Positions 9,553 through 19,011 of a DNA stretch of 64,000 nucleotides are shown piece by piece. The notes below the pieces were generated by a model. That model saw only the letters and a list, made by a program, of their open reading frames with translations, was not told where the DNA came from and ran no database searches. Numbering within the stretch: position 1 is the stretch's first letter; every line of letters starts with the position of its first letter. The position numbers were made by a program, and so were the translations under genes. Source of the stretch: JAXLWB01 sp046328715 (GTDB taxonomy: Bacteria; Chloroflexota; Anaerolineae; Caldilineales; Caldilineaceae); NCBI GenBank assembly GCA_046328715.1, contig JAXLWB010000047.1, positions 1-64,000 of the forward strand, written 5' to 3'.

Positions 9553-9936
9553 GAGCGAATCTGCTCCTACCAAACAAGTGCTCGGTGAAATCAAAGAATG
9601 CTGCCCAGGGTAAGTTGACACACAATCGCTATAAGACGAATCTGCTCCAACGCCAGACGATGAAGGCGCGAGCAAATTGACTGAGTTACGATAATAAGGT
9701 ATTTATGGGCGGCACTAAGTTACGAAACATCTACTCTAAACGTGATCTTACGGTTGTTTGGAAGGAAAGACAAATTTTGATCTGGTCTAGATACAGAGAG
9801 GAGGAACCGCGCAGGATTCATGGGTGAAAGTGGCGGAGTGAGCTGAAACCAAGCCCAACGGAAGCCAGTCATTGCCGTCCGGTTGCTCCGAATGTTTACA
9901 TCTACTGCCTGCTTTATGCCAAAGCATGGTTCCTCT
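9553..9936. other. Intergenic leader of the SulP gene with a 12-bp direct repeat
   Basis: No gene is supported. The word cgaatctgctcc occurs at 9556-9567 and again at 9637-9648. The first copy overlaps the likely ribosome-binding region of the SulP gene, so the pair could be a regulatory site. A weak inverted repeat (agagagg..ggaacc at about 9795 and ggttcctctct at 9928) is also present. Confidence 0.3.
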
Positions 9937-10494
9937 CTATAGATTTGCGTGATCGAAGTACTTTGTTACCGCCGGAATCATAAACAGAATGCCAGCCGTG
10001 TATAGTTTGGCCGCTCCGTAGGCCAGAGCCAACAATGCAAATCCGTAAAATCCGATCCAGAGCAAATAAGGCGCAAGAAGAACCCCGGTGATACCCTGTA
10101 GTACTGCAAAGAAGCCTATGCCAGCCCGCGCCCAGCGTTTACCCAAATAAAGTGCGACCCACGGCAAGACTGCAATGACCAGGTACAAAGCGATTTGGCT
10201 GATCATTGTATAGACTGGGTACATTGGCGACTCCAGCGTGGCGGTCATCTGTTTGATAATTTCAGCTTGATTGGGAATATGTTGGAGTTGTAGTTGTGTG
10301 CGCACCATCGTAGCAATCAGGTCGGTCTGTTGTGCGAGCGTGAATTGGTTGACAATGATATTGGCAATGACAATCACCATGTTTAGCAGCAACACTAAGA
10401 CAATTTGCCTACGGCCTTTCTCAACTTCCATTTCGTAGGATTCAAAATCGAAATTGAGTGTGTTATATGGGTTCGCTGCGTGAGTTGCATTCAT
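9937..10494 (-). CDS. Four-helix membrane protein of unknown function
   Basis: From the ATG at 10494 (gggagag 8 bases upstream) the protein has 185 residues. A short polar N-terminus of about 35 residues is followed by a hydrophobic helix (IVLVLLLNMVIVIANIIV), then an extracytoplasmic-looking loop of about 50 residues. Three more helices follow (ISQIALYLVIAVLPWVALYLG, IGFFAVLQGITGVLLAPYLLW, FALLALAYGAAKLYTAGILF). No family is recognised. An extension to 10551 is open but lacks a ribosome-binding site. It sits alone between the SulP gene and the glycan locus. Confidence 0.7.
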   Translation of the reverse strand: MNATHAANPYNTLNFDFESYEMEVEKGRRQIVLVLLLNMVIVIANIIVNQFTLAQQTDLIATMVRTQLQLQHIPNQAEIIKQMTATLESPMYPVYTMISQIALYLVIAVLPWVALYLGKRWARAGIGFFAVLQGITGVLLAPYLLWIGFYGFALLALAYGAAKLYTAGILFMIPAVTKYFDHANL

Positions 10495-10982
10495 GGATTC
10501 ACTCTCCCGTGTGTCCACAGATTGGCGTCGTGCTTGCACAAAAATCTCCAAGAATCCTCAGTCTCACTGGGCATACCTCTGCGGCGCACGAGAGGTATGT
10601 GCTCAGACAGAAACACGGGCCTCTACGTCGAAGCTACTTTCGGTTCCTGCCGGTCTACCCAATGTACGCTGCGTTGTCTTTCAGCGAATGAGTTTGTTTA
10701 TTTGGGTGATTTCAAAATAAAAATATTCCAATGAAATTGTTTGAGCCCTTGCAAAAAGCGTTAGAATTAAACTGTTTTTTTTGCAATGACCTTGATCAAA
10801 TTCTGCTGTCGGATGTCTTTGATTGGTGGGTGCTGCGAATGGTGATGTGCAACGAGGACCAGAATAAATTCCGCAACAGTGAACCTAGACAATCGATTTA
10901 GGAATACCCATAAAATTTACGGCAATCACCCAATAAACATTAGAGATCGCCGTAAATTCTAAAATGGTTACCCTACGAATTG
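10495..10982. other. AT-rich intergenic region with one inverted repeat
   Basis: No gene is supported; short plus-strand ORFs here lack ribosome-binding sites and family similarity. A 10-bp inverted repeat (aatttacggc at 10914-10923, gccgtaaatt at 10949-10958) lies downstream of the GT-C gene that ends at 10983. On the minus strand it is followed by TTTTA, so it is a weak terminator candidate. Confidence 0.35.
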
Positions 10983-12452
10983 TCATACAATTTGATTACG
11001 ATTTAGGAGGTTTTGGGCACCAAATGCAGCGAAGAGTAAGAAAATTGCATCAACGGGGAGTCTATAGCGCACCAAAGCCCAAGTAAGCAGATGCATTGCT
11101 GTATATATCAGCACAAAGGAGAGCAGTAGGAAGGTTGCCGACTGTTGCTCTGGTTGTAATTGCTTGCGCCACGTGAAAAAAGCTGACCATAATCCATAGA
11201 TGATCAACGGTAGGAAGATGCCAAATGACGCAACGCGTGACAAATTGCTGATGGTTCCCGATTCGGCACTGGGCCAGAACTTGAAATATTCAGCAATACG
11301 GCTGAGCGAGAGCCAAAAATAGCGCACTGGATCGGCAGTAATGAAGCCAAGCCCAACCTTGAGCAAGGCTTGATCCAGGGCTGCCTCATTCAAAGGCAAT
11401 AACTCCTTGGGAATCAGGTCGTAATACGCTGTTTCACCGGGCAAAATACCCACAAAGTGAGTCCCATAAATCGGATGATTGCCCCAAAAGAGGACATAGC
11501 CAGCATTGGTATTCAGAGGAGTAAAGGTGCCAAAGGCAAGATAGTTGCGTACTGTCCAGGGAATGATCAGCATGAACACAATGATGGTGGCGTAAACAAA
11601 ACCACTCAGCGAGCGCATGCTAAACATTCGCCGAAGCCGCACGCTCAATTTTCCCTCGTAGTTTAATCCTGAATATGCGCCTTCGATCTGTGGGCGATTG
11701 TGTTGAGAAGCATGAAGTGCCCCTGTGCGCCACCAAAGCCAGAGGAACAGAAAAGGCACATAGAGCAAAACAAGCTGGCGTAGCAAGGCGGCGACTCCGA
11801 TCGCCAGGCCCAGTTCTATCCAGCGCCAGGGCGTTTCAAAGGGACGGTCATAAAGGCGCAGCGCAACGTCAAACATCCATAACAACGCTGTGATATACAT
11901 GGTTTCGGTGACCAATGCACCGCCGTAGTAGAAAAAATAGATATAAATTGCGCTGAAAAAGGCGGCAAGAATGCCAGCAGATGGACCGAAAACGCGCTTG
12001 CCCAAGCGCCACGCCAACCAGGGATGGAGAACACCTACGATTAACGCCTGAAGAAGACGGGCCAGGAGTGGCTGTGCTCCAGCAACAGCATAGAGGCCGG
12101 TAAGGAACAGGGTGTATAGATAACTCCAGTGGGCAGTTGGCTCGTTTGCGCGTGTAGCAGGCCACCACGGCTCGCCAAAGCTAAATCCATGACCATCTAG
12201 TAGACGGCGGGCCAGCCCATCATAAGACACTTGATCCCATACTCCGGGCAGCGTGTCGATGGCATTGCCTTGGAATAGCGCTGACACCACCCGTAAGCCG
12301 ACAGAAACAATGATGATTGCAAGCAACGCTGCTCGCAGTGAAAATGAATGGCTGCCGATCTGAATTCGAACCTCATCTTGTGCAGGATTGCCCTGCGAGT
12401 TAGACGAGTCGGCGGCCTGGGTCAATTTTGATTGTAACGTAGAATCAAACAT
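10983..12452 (-). CDS. GT-C type polyprenol-phosphate-sugar-dependent glycosyltransferase (GT39/ArnT-like)
   Basis: A 489-residue integral membrane protein with about ten hydrophobic helices starting at residue 40. The first extracytoplasmic loop carries acidic residues in VWDQVSYDGLARRLLDG, as in the DXD/DXE loop of GT-C enzymes. The segments AHWSYLYTLFLTGLYA and LLRQLVLLYVPFLFLWLWW fit the PMT/ArnT fold. Such enzymes take a sugar from a polyprenyl-phosphate carrier and attach it to a glycan or protein outside the membrane. It follows a GT4 gene by 15 bases, so the two are probably one operon. A DPM1-like enzyme at 60224 could supply its donor. Confidence 0.75.
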   Translation of the reverse strand: MFDSTLQSKLTQAADSSNSQGNPAQDEVRIQIGSHSFSLRAALLAIIIVSVGLRVVSALFQGNAIDTLPGVWDQVSYDGLARRLLDGHGFSFGEPWWPATRANEPTAHWSYLYTLFLTGLYAVAGAQPLLARLLQALIVGVLHPWLAWRLGKRVFGPSAGILAAFFSAIYIYFFYYGGALVTETMYITALLWMFDVALRLYDRPFETPWRWIELGLAIGVAALLRQLVLLYVPFLFLWLWWRTGALHASQHNRPQIEGAYSGLNYEGKLSVRLRRMFSMRSLSGFVYATIIVFMLIIPWTVRNYLAFGTFTPLNTNAGYVLFWGNHPIYGTHFVGILPGETAYYDLIPKELLPLNEAALDQALLKVGLGFITADPVRYFWLSLSRIAEYFKFWPSAESGTISNLSRVASFGIFLPLIIYGLWSAFFTWRKQLQPEQQSATFLLLSFVLIYTAMHLLTWALVRYRLPVDAIFLLFAAFGAQNLLNRNQIV

Positions 12453-12467
12453 AGTCGGTTGTATAGC

Positions 12468-13757
12468 TCAAACTGCTTCAGTCGTTTTGGCGTAAGTGGC
12501 TGTATAGATTTCTTCGAGTTTTGCTGCCGCTCCATTCCAAGTATGGTACTGTTCAACAAAGCGTCGCGCACTACGACCGATCTCTGCGCGCTTTGCCGGA
12601 GCATCCAGCAATTGAATCAAGGCTTGTGCAAATTCTCGTTCATCATCGGCGACTAGCAGGTCTTGATCATGTTTGGCCAGAAGCGCCGCAGTAGCCTTTC
12701 GTGTGGCGACTACCGGCGCGCCACATGCCATCGCTTCGAGCACCTTATTTTGAATTCCTGCCCCATACAAGAGCGGCGCAACGGCGATGGTCGCTTCTTG
12801 CAGATAGGTGTTGACATCTGGCACCGTGCCGGTCACGACTACGGCTCGCTGTCCTTTGTGAATGGTGCTGGCATCAGCGGTGGCAAGTAGACGCACCTCG
12901 GGTGCTGGATCCTTGCCAACAATCCAAACTTCTGCATCGGGCCGTTGTGCCCAAACCGTAGGCATAATATCTTTGATAAGATGGACAGCCGCTGTCACGT
13001 TGGCGTGATAGCTCATCTTGCCAGAGAAAAGAATTCGTGCTGGTTTACGATGGACGCCGTTGACGTACGTAAAGTTCTCCAAATCCACGCCGTTGGGGAT
13101 CACTTCGATAGGTGCAATCGGCTGTTCCTTATCCGATGAATAAAAGGTCGAAGCTACCTCTTCCAAGGCGGTCTTGTCGATCGGCGACGTGACAATGGTA
13201 CGGTCAAATTGGTGAACCAACATTCCTTCATACCGTCTAGTACGCCCCAACTCGAGCCGTGTCATCATTTTGCCCTTTAGGCTACGGCTGGTTTGGGCTG
13301 CCTGCTCGAAAAGATGCGAGATCGAATCGACGCTGTCCCAAATGATCGGAATGTTGCGCTGGGCAAGTTTCTGCTGCAAGTGCAGGGCGTAATGACTGCC
13401 ACGTAGATGCTCGACATGGATCGCATCAAAGTTTGTAAAGAGCAACTCGCGATCCAGACGACGCAGCAAAAGTGGGTTACGGCTGTAGACAGCCTGTAAC
13501 GGCGTTCTGGTGGGCAGGGCAAGCAGGCTATTGAAGAGTGAACGCCAACCGGGCATCGGTTGAGAAATGACACGCACACCCAACTTGCGTAGTTCAAAGA
13601 GATCGCTTTCTTCCTCAGTGCCGACTGGCAACGTAGCGAGCGTAACCTTATGGCCTCGCTGCAGCATCGTGCGGATAAATTGATAAGGCCGAACCCGAAT
13701 CGGATTCGGTACGTAAGGAACTACATACAATAATTGCAAAGGTTGGGTCAAAGTCAT
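12468..13757 (-). CDS. GT4-family glycosyltransferase
   Basis: A retaining GT-B enzyme of 429 residues with two Rossmann domains. The N-terminal half opens with LLYVVPYVPNPIRVRPYQFIRTMLQRGHKVTLATL. The C-terminal half contains RILFSGKMSYHANVTAA and the donor-binding EX7E-type region APLLYGAGIQNKVLEAMACGAPVV. The opening resembles the exosortase-associated TIGR03087 group, but no exosortase is seen nearby. The acceptor is unknown. It is the first gene of a two-gene unit with the GT-C enzyme. Confidence 0.87.
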   Translation of the reverse strand: MTLTQPLQLLYVVPYVPNPIRVRPYQFIRTMLQRGHKVTLATLPVGTEEESDLFELRKLGVRVISQPMPGWRSLFNSLLALPTRTPLQAVYSRNPLLLRRLDRELLFTNFDAIHVEHLRGSHYALHLQQKLAQRNIPIIWDSVDSISHLFEQAAQTSRSLKGKMMTRLELGRTRRYEGMLVHQFDRTIVTSPIDKTALEEVASTFYSSDKEQPIAPIEVIPNGVDLENFTYVNGVHRKPARILFSGKMSYHANVTAAVHLIKDIMPTVWAQRPDAEVWIVGKDPAPEVRLLATADASTIHKGQRAVVVTGTVPDVNTYLQEATIAVAPLLYGAGIQNKVLEAMACGAPVVATRKATAALLAKHDQDLLVADDEREFAQALIQLLDAPAKRAEIGRSARRFVEQYHTWNGAAAKLEEIYTATYAKTTEAV

Positions 13758-13791
13758 AGTCGACAGCAGAATTTATTCTTGAATGATGATA

Positions 13792-13867
13792 CCAATTGTG
13801 GTTGCAATGGCCTTGAATTTTCCTCGTAAATATTACTAAAATGCATAGCTTTTCAGAGGACAATTGG
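13792..13867. repeat. 76-nt palindromic repeat, copy 2 (CCAATTG...CAATTGG)
   Basis: Same length and same ends as the copy at 1271-1346, in the opposite orientation. Shared blocks include ataccaattg-ggttgcaa near one end and acaattgg at the other, with a diverged middle. It lies just upstream of the GT4 gene that starts at 13757. Confidence 0.8.
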
Positions 13868-14310
13868 TATAAGTTATTGTTTAATTCACGTTACTCATGG
13901 AATTTACATAATTGAGTAAATTTGATTTACAGAACACACATGTGTAATGTGGCTAATGGGTGTCAAATTTTGTAGAAATCACCGAGTATTTGGAGCGAAT
14001 GAGACATAATGGATTCGGCGGACATAGTAGTACTTTTGACTAAACTGATAAAATGAACGCAAAAAGACCATAACCGTTTTGTAGTTTAACAGAATTAAAC
14101 AACCTACCCACTTGCAACTTGCTGTCAGTGATTATCTACCTAATTATTGTAAATTGATAGCGCCAATTGCAGTATCTTTATCAGAACAAAGTCGTATAAT
14201 TATTGATGCTTCACTGTAAGCATAGACGACTGAAATCAGTCGGCTTTTACAGTTTATTTCCAGCCATTTGAAGGAACCCCTAAGTGCAGGAGCTCTGAGC
14301 CGTAAGGCTT
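13868..14310. other. AT-rich intergenic region
   Basis: No gene is supported. It holds a small perfect palindrome cgactga-aa-tcagtcg at 14227-14242, followed by gctttt on the plus strand. It lies downstream of the next GT4 gene, which ends at 14311. The rest is AT-rich without recognisable structure. Confidence 0.35.
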
Positions 14311-15534
14311 TCAGGGTAGCGCTTCTGTGTAGATTGTGTCCCATGCGCGGTAGACATTGCGCCAGTGGTAACTCTCCTCGACCCAATTACGGCCGGCCTG
14401 TGCTAGTTCCTCATTCAACTTTGTATCGCAGAAAAGGCGTACTGTCTCGTCCGCCAGAACTGTGGGCGTATCAGCAATCAACAGGTGCTCGCCATCATGT
14501 CGGCGAATGCCCTCGGCACCAATTGTTGTACTCAAGATCGGTAGCCCCCAGCGCCAGCCATCTATGATCTTAACCCGCATACCGCCGCCTGCCAGTAGGG
14601 GTACAACAAAGACTTGCGTCTCTGCCAAGAGCGGGCGCGGGTCATCAATATAGCCAGTTACATGAAGATTGCGTTCGGGAATCCCAAAGGTGTGTAGCTC
14701 CGGCGGTGGTTGTTTGCCGATCACGGTTAAGACAGCGTCGGGAATCTGTTGTAATACCTTGGGAAAAGCATGTTGGGCATACCAGTTGATCCCTTGGGCG
14801 TTGGGGGGGTAGTGCAAACCGCCCAGAAAAGTCACCCGTTTCCCGGTTGCACTGCGTTTGATTATCGGCTCAGACTCTGCGTCAATACAGATCGGAATCA
14901 CCCCTGAATTGGGCACGGAGAAGCTTCTACTCTTGGCGTGCGCCTGCACAGCGGCATGATCCTCCGGAATCACCCAAGTGACGTGTTCAAACTGACGACA
15001 GACATCTACCTCGTAGGTAGCGAGTTTGCGCGCTTCTAATCGAAAGATCAACTGTTTCAGTGGATTTCGTTCCGCCTGCGCCATACGTTGCGCGATCATA
15101 AAGGTGGCATTGTGTTGGTCGAGTACGGCGTTGCGTGCTCCTTGTTGGCGCATCACGTGTAGCGCATAAGGTGCCATCCAAAGCTGGTCGGCATGGACAA
15201 AGTCAAAAGGACCCTGCTCACGCACTGCCTGCTCTATCTGTGCTACCATCTCCTGTGACCAGTCCCGAGAAATCAAAAATGGGGTACGGGAGGGCAAACT
15301 TTTCAAGAGGAAATTTAAATCCTTAAGTGAGGAGCGCTCCATTAAGGTTGTGTAGATGGCGGGGCAAAATTGACGAACATGCTGAGTGGCCTGCTCCGTA
15401 TCGGTGGAACGGACAAAGGACACGAGCGTGACATCATGTTTCTGGGCTAGGTAACGCAAAACGTAGTAGGAACGAACCTTTGGGCCGGCGTCAAGCGGGA
15501 AGGGAAAAACTTGAGAGAGAAATAGAATCTTCAT
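14311..15534 (-). CDS. GT4-family glycosyltransferase
   Basis: A GT-B enzyme of 407 residues from the ATG at 15534. The start MKILFLSQVFPFPLDAGPK is typical; a GTG eight codons upstream is less likely. The N-terminal domain has the GPK/RxYY loop and FVHADQLWMAPYALHV. The C-terminal domain has VTFLGGLHYPPNAQGINWY and the donor site VFVVPLLAGGGMRVKIIDGWRWGLPIL, where an acidic residue of the EX7E motif is replaced by KIIDGW. This type is often called a glycosyltransferase of the PEP-CTERM/XrtA group. Acceptor unknown. It stands apart from its neighbours, with long gaps on both sides. Confidence 0.87.
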   Translation of the reverse strand: MKILFLSQVFPFPLDAGPKVRSYYVLRYLAQKHDVTLVSFVRSTDTEQATQHVRQFCPAIYTTLMERSSLKDLNFLLKSLPSRTPFLISRDWSQEMVAQIEQAVREQGPFDFVHADQLWMAPYALHVMRQQGARNAVLDQHNATFMIAQRMAQAERNPLKQLIFRLEARKLATYEVDVCRQFEHVTWVIPEDHAAVQAHAKSRSFSVPNSGVIPICIDAESEPIIKRSATGKRVTFLGGLHYPPNAQGINWYAQHAFPKVLQQIPDAVLTVIGKQPPPELHTFGIPERNLHVTGYIDDPRPLLAETQVFVVPLLAGGGMRVKIIDGWRWGLPILSTTIGAEGIRRHDGEHLLIADTPTVLADETVRLFCDTKLNEELAQAGRNWVEESYHWRNVYRAWDTIYTEALP

Positions 15535-15908
15535 GAAGTACCAGGTGTGGTAGTACACTGCAATGTGTAAAGTCTAGAAAGCTGAGAATCAGCGTCCTTG
15601 CATTTGCTTCTATCCATGTGAATATTTTGTAACATTTTGCATGAGTCTAATTTTTTTGGAAAAAACGTAAGGCTTATAAAATGGTGAATTCGGCCTCTTT
15701 TTCTTCACTTGTAAAAGCATCTGAAGAAACTGCAAGGAAAGTTCCTACAAAAGTAACAGTTACAAACAAGAAGTGCGTTGACTCACAATGAACTCTCGTC
15801 TGTAACTGTCGATCCACAACTATGCTATTGCTGGTGGGTTCCATCTGCCAAGCCAACAAAAAGTAGTCAGCAGAGAAATATGATTTCTACGCTTGCGTTC
15901 ACCTCAGC
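15535..15908. other. Intergenic region downstream of a GT-C-like gene
   Basis: No gene is supported. A 61-codon minus-strand ORF (15674-15859) is in another frame from the upstream membrane protein. It shows no convincing continuation of that protein, though a frameshifted tail cannot be excluded. No clear hairpin was found. Confidence 0.3.
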
Positions 15909-17078
15909 TCACGCTCGAAAAGCCACAACAAACGAGGCAAACAGTGCTGCCAGATGGAGTTGTAATTTTTGAGCATAGGCAATCTGTGTTGACCAGCGGT
16001 ACAATGCCTGAATGCCTACCAGGATGATCCAGACACTGCTTAGGGTTAATGCACTGCTGCTTTCCGCATAGAAGAGCGTAGTGGATGCGCCCAACAAAGC
16101 AGCGGCGACAAACTGAATTTGCCAGATGTCGAACTTTTCTTGCTTCCAGACAAATTCAACAACGACCAAAAACGTACCTGCTAATGCTAGCAGTGGATAT
16201 GTCGACGCCAGATAGCCAACATAGCGCAGAAGTCTAGCAATCGAAAAATCAATCGAGGCAAGCGGCGAAAGTACGGTCAATTTTAGGAAGTCGCTGCCAA
16301 AAAGTAACGGACCGGCGGTCACCCACGCAATGACACAAAAGGCTGCGCCTAAAAGCCAATACTTGGCCGATGCTGTCCAGCCCTTGTTCAACGAGAGATA
16401 GAGTAATCCACCAATCAGGAAGAAAAGCCCGCTCTGAAGGAACCAGACACTGTTACTCAAAACCAAGATGCCAAGCACCGTATCCGATTCGGAATGTTCG
16501 CGTTCCAGCAGATAGGTGCCAAGCAGTACACAGCAGAGCAACCAGGGATCGGGGCTCGCGCTGCCCATGTACGAGTCGATCATTCCTACGGCTGTGGCGA
16601 AGAGACCCAATCCGACCAATCCCCACCAACTTGATCCGGTCTTCTCGGTCGCAATGCGGAAAACCAACATGCCCGAGGCGACGATCCCTAGCACCGAAAC
16701 AAAGCGCAAGGTCCCTACGCTTGCCCCAAAGAGCATAGCAAACGGAATCGAGAGGAGATGATAGAAGGGTGGCATGGTCATCGGGTTGACGTCACTGTAG
16801 GCACGATAGAGTGATTCACCATGCATTGCGTGCGTCAAAAGCAGTGCAATTGATTGCTCACTTTGCGATGGCACGAGATTCATTCCGATACGGTCCACCC
16901 AAAAGTAAAGCAACCCGAAGAGATTCACGAATGTCAACCCTGCGAGTGCCCACCAGGCCAGGCCATGTATTCCCTTGCGGCCACGTTCTTGCCATACTTC
17001 AACGGCGATTAACAGAATTGCTGCGATTAAAAAGCCAGCGTAGATTGGATTCCCACTTGTTAGCATGTTAGTCGTCAT
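15909..17078 (-). CDS. GT-C-like integral membrane protein, possibly C-terminally short
   Basis: From the ATG at 17078 (ggggag 7 bases upstream) the protein has 389 residues and about ten hydrophobic helices. The loop after the second helix (SEQSIALLLTHAMHGESLYRAYSDVNPMTMPPFYHLL) resembles the first loop of GT39-like enzymes, with the aromatic-rich PPFYHLL part. It would then be a membrane glycosyltransferase, but no catalytic acidic pair is clear. It ends abruptly at a hydrophobic helix (SFVVAFRA) without the soluble tail common in GT-C enzymes, which might mean truncation. The upstream gene encodes a secreted glycosidase. Confidence 0.6.
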   Translation of the reverse strand: MTTNMLTSGNPIYAGFLIAAILLIAVEVWQERGRKGIHGLAWWALAGLTFVNLFGLLYFWVDRIGMNLVPSQSEQSIALLLTHAMHGESLYRAYSDVNPMTMPPFYHLLSIPFAMLFGASVGTLRFVSVLGIVASGMLVFRIATEKTGSSWWGLVGLGLFATAVGMIDSYMGSASPDPWLLCCVLLGTYLLEREHSESDTVLGILVLSNSVWFLQSGLFFLIGGLLYLSLNKGWTASAKYWLLGAAFCVIAWVTAGPLLFGSDFLKLTVLSPLASIDFSIARLLRYVGYLASTYPLLALAGTFLVVVEFVWKQEKFDIWQIQFVAAALLGASTTLFYAESSSALTLSSVWIILVGIQALYRWSTQIAYAQKLQLHLAALFASFVVAFRA

Positions 17079-17201
17079 TGTCAACTCCCCTTTTGTAGTA
17101 CTCTTCGACTGCACTCGTGTTACTAACCTCACACTATTGCGTGTAAATTAAGAGGAGTGTTAAATTGTTCTGGCTGTCAGCAAAGCGCAAGCTGAAGCGT
17201 G

Positions 17202-19004
17202 CTAGCGACTCACCACTGGCAAAAAGACACTTTGCGTGCCGAAATCTGCCCCTGGTTGTTGAGCCAAATAAAGGACCGCATCCCCTGCAAAGGGTGGCGT
17301 GAAACTGTGCTGTGCCCCGCCTGCGACCTTGTCACCTTCAATTTTCTGCCCAGTTTCCAGGTCCAACCATTCGACAAAAAGCTGCCCCTGGGTTTCGCCA
17401 AGATTCACAGAAAAGGTTCCGCCACGGGGCTGGTAAACTAAATACTCGGCATTGTTCAGTTCCCCAGCATTGGCGAGCACCCAGGCTGTGTCAGAGAGGT
17501 TTGGGCGCGGGATCATGGCCGCGAAATTCATCCGTTTGGCATAGTCGAGGGCATAGCCCATGTTGCTGCGCAATGACTCCCAGCGCGGGTCGCTGAAGTT
17601 GTAGCCATTCCCACCCACGCCGTAACCTGCTCCATCATAGCCATCCATATAGATTGGATTGTAGCCGTAGAGAAAGGCTTTCCAGACAAAGTCGTGAGCA
17701 AAGGCCGTATCATTGGGGCCGCTAGTCTGACCGTAACACATGCCGCAGAGGTGATCGGTGTCGTAGATAATTACCTTACGTCCATCGCTAACGAAAGGTT
17801 CGGTTGGGCTGCCATCAGGCGAAACCCAGTCCGCCAACCCGTCGAGTAGCCGTTGGGTATCCCCTTCGGGCGAGGGTTTGGTGATGCCAACCGGGTGCCG
17901 AATGGGCTTGCCCTGCTCATAGTCATGGACAACCGTCACCATGTGCTCCTGCCACGCCATCGAGTTAGGATGGCTCTCATTCGAAATCTCGAAAAGGACG
18001 TTGTCGAGATCGTTGACAGTATCAATGACATGTTTGACATACGCTTCCTGGATGGCGAGCAGCGCTGCATTGCCCAGTTCGTGGGTCTCTTCGCCGCTGT
18101 CGTCGTGGTTGATGTCCCCGTCGATGCCGTTGATGTTGTTGGCTGCGTTGAAGGGATGCCCTTTCCACGGGTTATTGAGTGATAAATTCGACTTCTGTTT
18201 ATTGACGCTCCAGCCATTGAAGAGCATGACTGAGACATAGATACCCCTCTCACGCGCAGCGTTGACCCGACTGCGCAATCGTTCAAAGTAAGCTGGGTCG
18301 AACTTTGTCAGGTCGAATTTGGCTTTGCCATCGAGTGCTAGCCCTGGACCAGTGCGCTGGAACGGCCCTTGTGGGTTGAACCAGTAGTCATCGTCTGCTG
18401 TCTCGACCGTCCAGCGACTCTGCTCCCAGACCCAGAGGCGAAAAAAGTTGTGATGATGGGCTTGAAGGAAGTCGAGATACTGGTTGTAGTCAAAGGCGGG
18501 CGGTGGAAAGCCTTTGCCCGAATCTTGTAGGTTGAGCCAGGTGTGCGAGCCAGTGAGCAACACCATCTTTCCGTTTCGATCCTCGAAGTAGCGGCCATTC
18601 ACCTCACTCACCTGGAGTGGACCATGCGTTGCCGACTGCGCATTCGGGTCATTCTTGTTATTTTTGATGAGTTGTTGAAGTGCCTTGTCGCCGTTGGCGA
18701 CATAGAAGGGTGTTAACAGGCGAAAAAATGCGTCCGTGCCATAGGTCAAAGCAGTGCGCTTAATTGCTCCGAGCCGTTGACGCACGCTCAATCCTGGCTT
18801 GCTGGCGGCCACAGTGGCCGCTTCGATGGCTGGTCTGGCCAGTGTGGCTGTGATGAGGGCGACCAAGAGCAGAAACAAGAGTGTGATTTTCCAGCGTGTT
18901 GAAAGCCGAGTGCGTCGTTGTTCTGGGTTCGATGACTGCAACTGATTTGGGCTCATAGTTAAACGATACCACCGCAATCTTACTTTTGGAATTCCTAGAA
19001 CCAT
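17202..19004 (-). CDS. Secreted glycoside hydrolase, DUF4038-like TIM barrel plus C-terminal beta domain
   Basis: A 600-residue extracytoplasmic glycosidase candidate. A hydrophobic signal/anchor (KITLLFLLLVALITATLA) is at about residues 38-56. The barrel starts near 130 (NGRYFEDRNGKMVLLTGSHTW). It contains NFFRLWVWE and NVLFEISNES, where the glutamate after SN fits an acid/base residue, and VIIYDTDH later. The C-terminal part (TFSVNLGE ... EWLDLETGQK ... FTPPFAGDAVLYL) resembles the small beta domain paired with DUF4038/GH140-like barrels. The protein ends in SVFLPVVSR. The start at 19004 has a ggagg site; an internal ATG at 18956 does not. It may trim or remodel the locus polysaccharide (inference). 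Confidence 0.8.
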   Translation of the reverse strand: MVLGIPKVRLRWYRLTMSPNQLQSSNPEQRRTRLSTRWKITLLFLLLVALITATLARPAIEAATVAASKPGLSVRQRLGAIKRTALTYGTDAFFRLLTPFYVANGDKALQQLIKNNKNDPNAQSATHGPLQVSEVNGRYFEDRNGKMVLLTGSHTWLNLQDSGKGFPPPAFDYNQYLDFLQAHHHNFFRLWVWEQSRWTVETADDDYWFNPQGPFQRTGPGLALDGKAKFDLTKFDPAYFERLRSRVNAARERGIYVSVMLFNGWSVNKQKSNLSLNNPWKGHPFNAANNINGIDGDINHDDSGEETHELGNAALLAIQEAYVKHVIDTVNDLDNVLFEISNESHPNSMAWQEHMVTVVHDYEQGKPIRHPVGITKPSPEGDTQRLLDGLADWVSPDGSPTEPFVSDGRKVIIYDTDHLCGMCYGQTSGPNDTAFAHDFVWKAFLYGYNPIYMDGYDGAGYGVGGNGYNFSDPRWESLRSNMGYALDYAKRMNFAAMIPRPNLSDTAWVLANAGELNNAEYLVYQPRGGTFSVNLGETQGQLFVEWLDLETGQKIEGDKVAGGAQHSFTPPFAGDAVLYLAQQPGADFGTQSVFLPVVSR

Positions 19005-19011
19005 TTCTCAT

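Noticed and set aside
9795..9938. Inverted repeat agagagg..ggaacc / ggttcctctct
   Set aside because: Imperfect and widely spaced; it may be chance.
15674..15859. 61-codon minus-strand ORF
   Set aside because: No ribosome-binding site, no similarity, and a different frame from the upstream gene.
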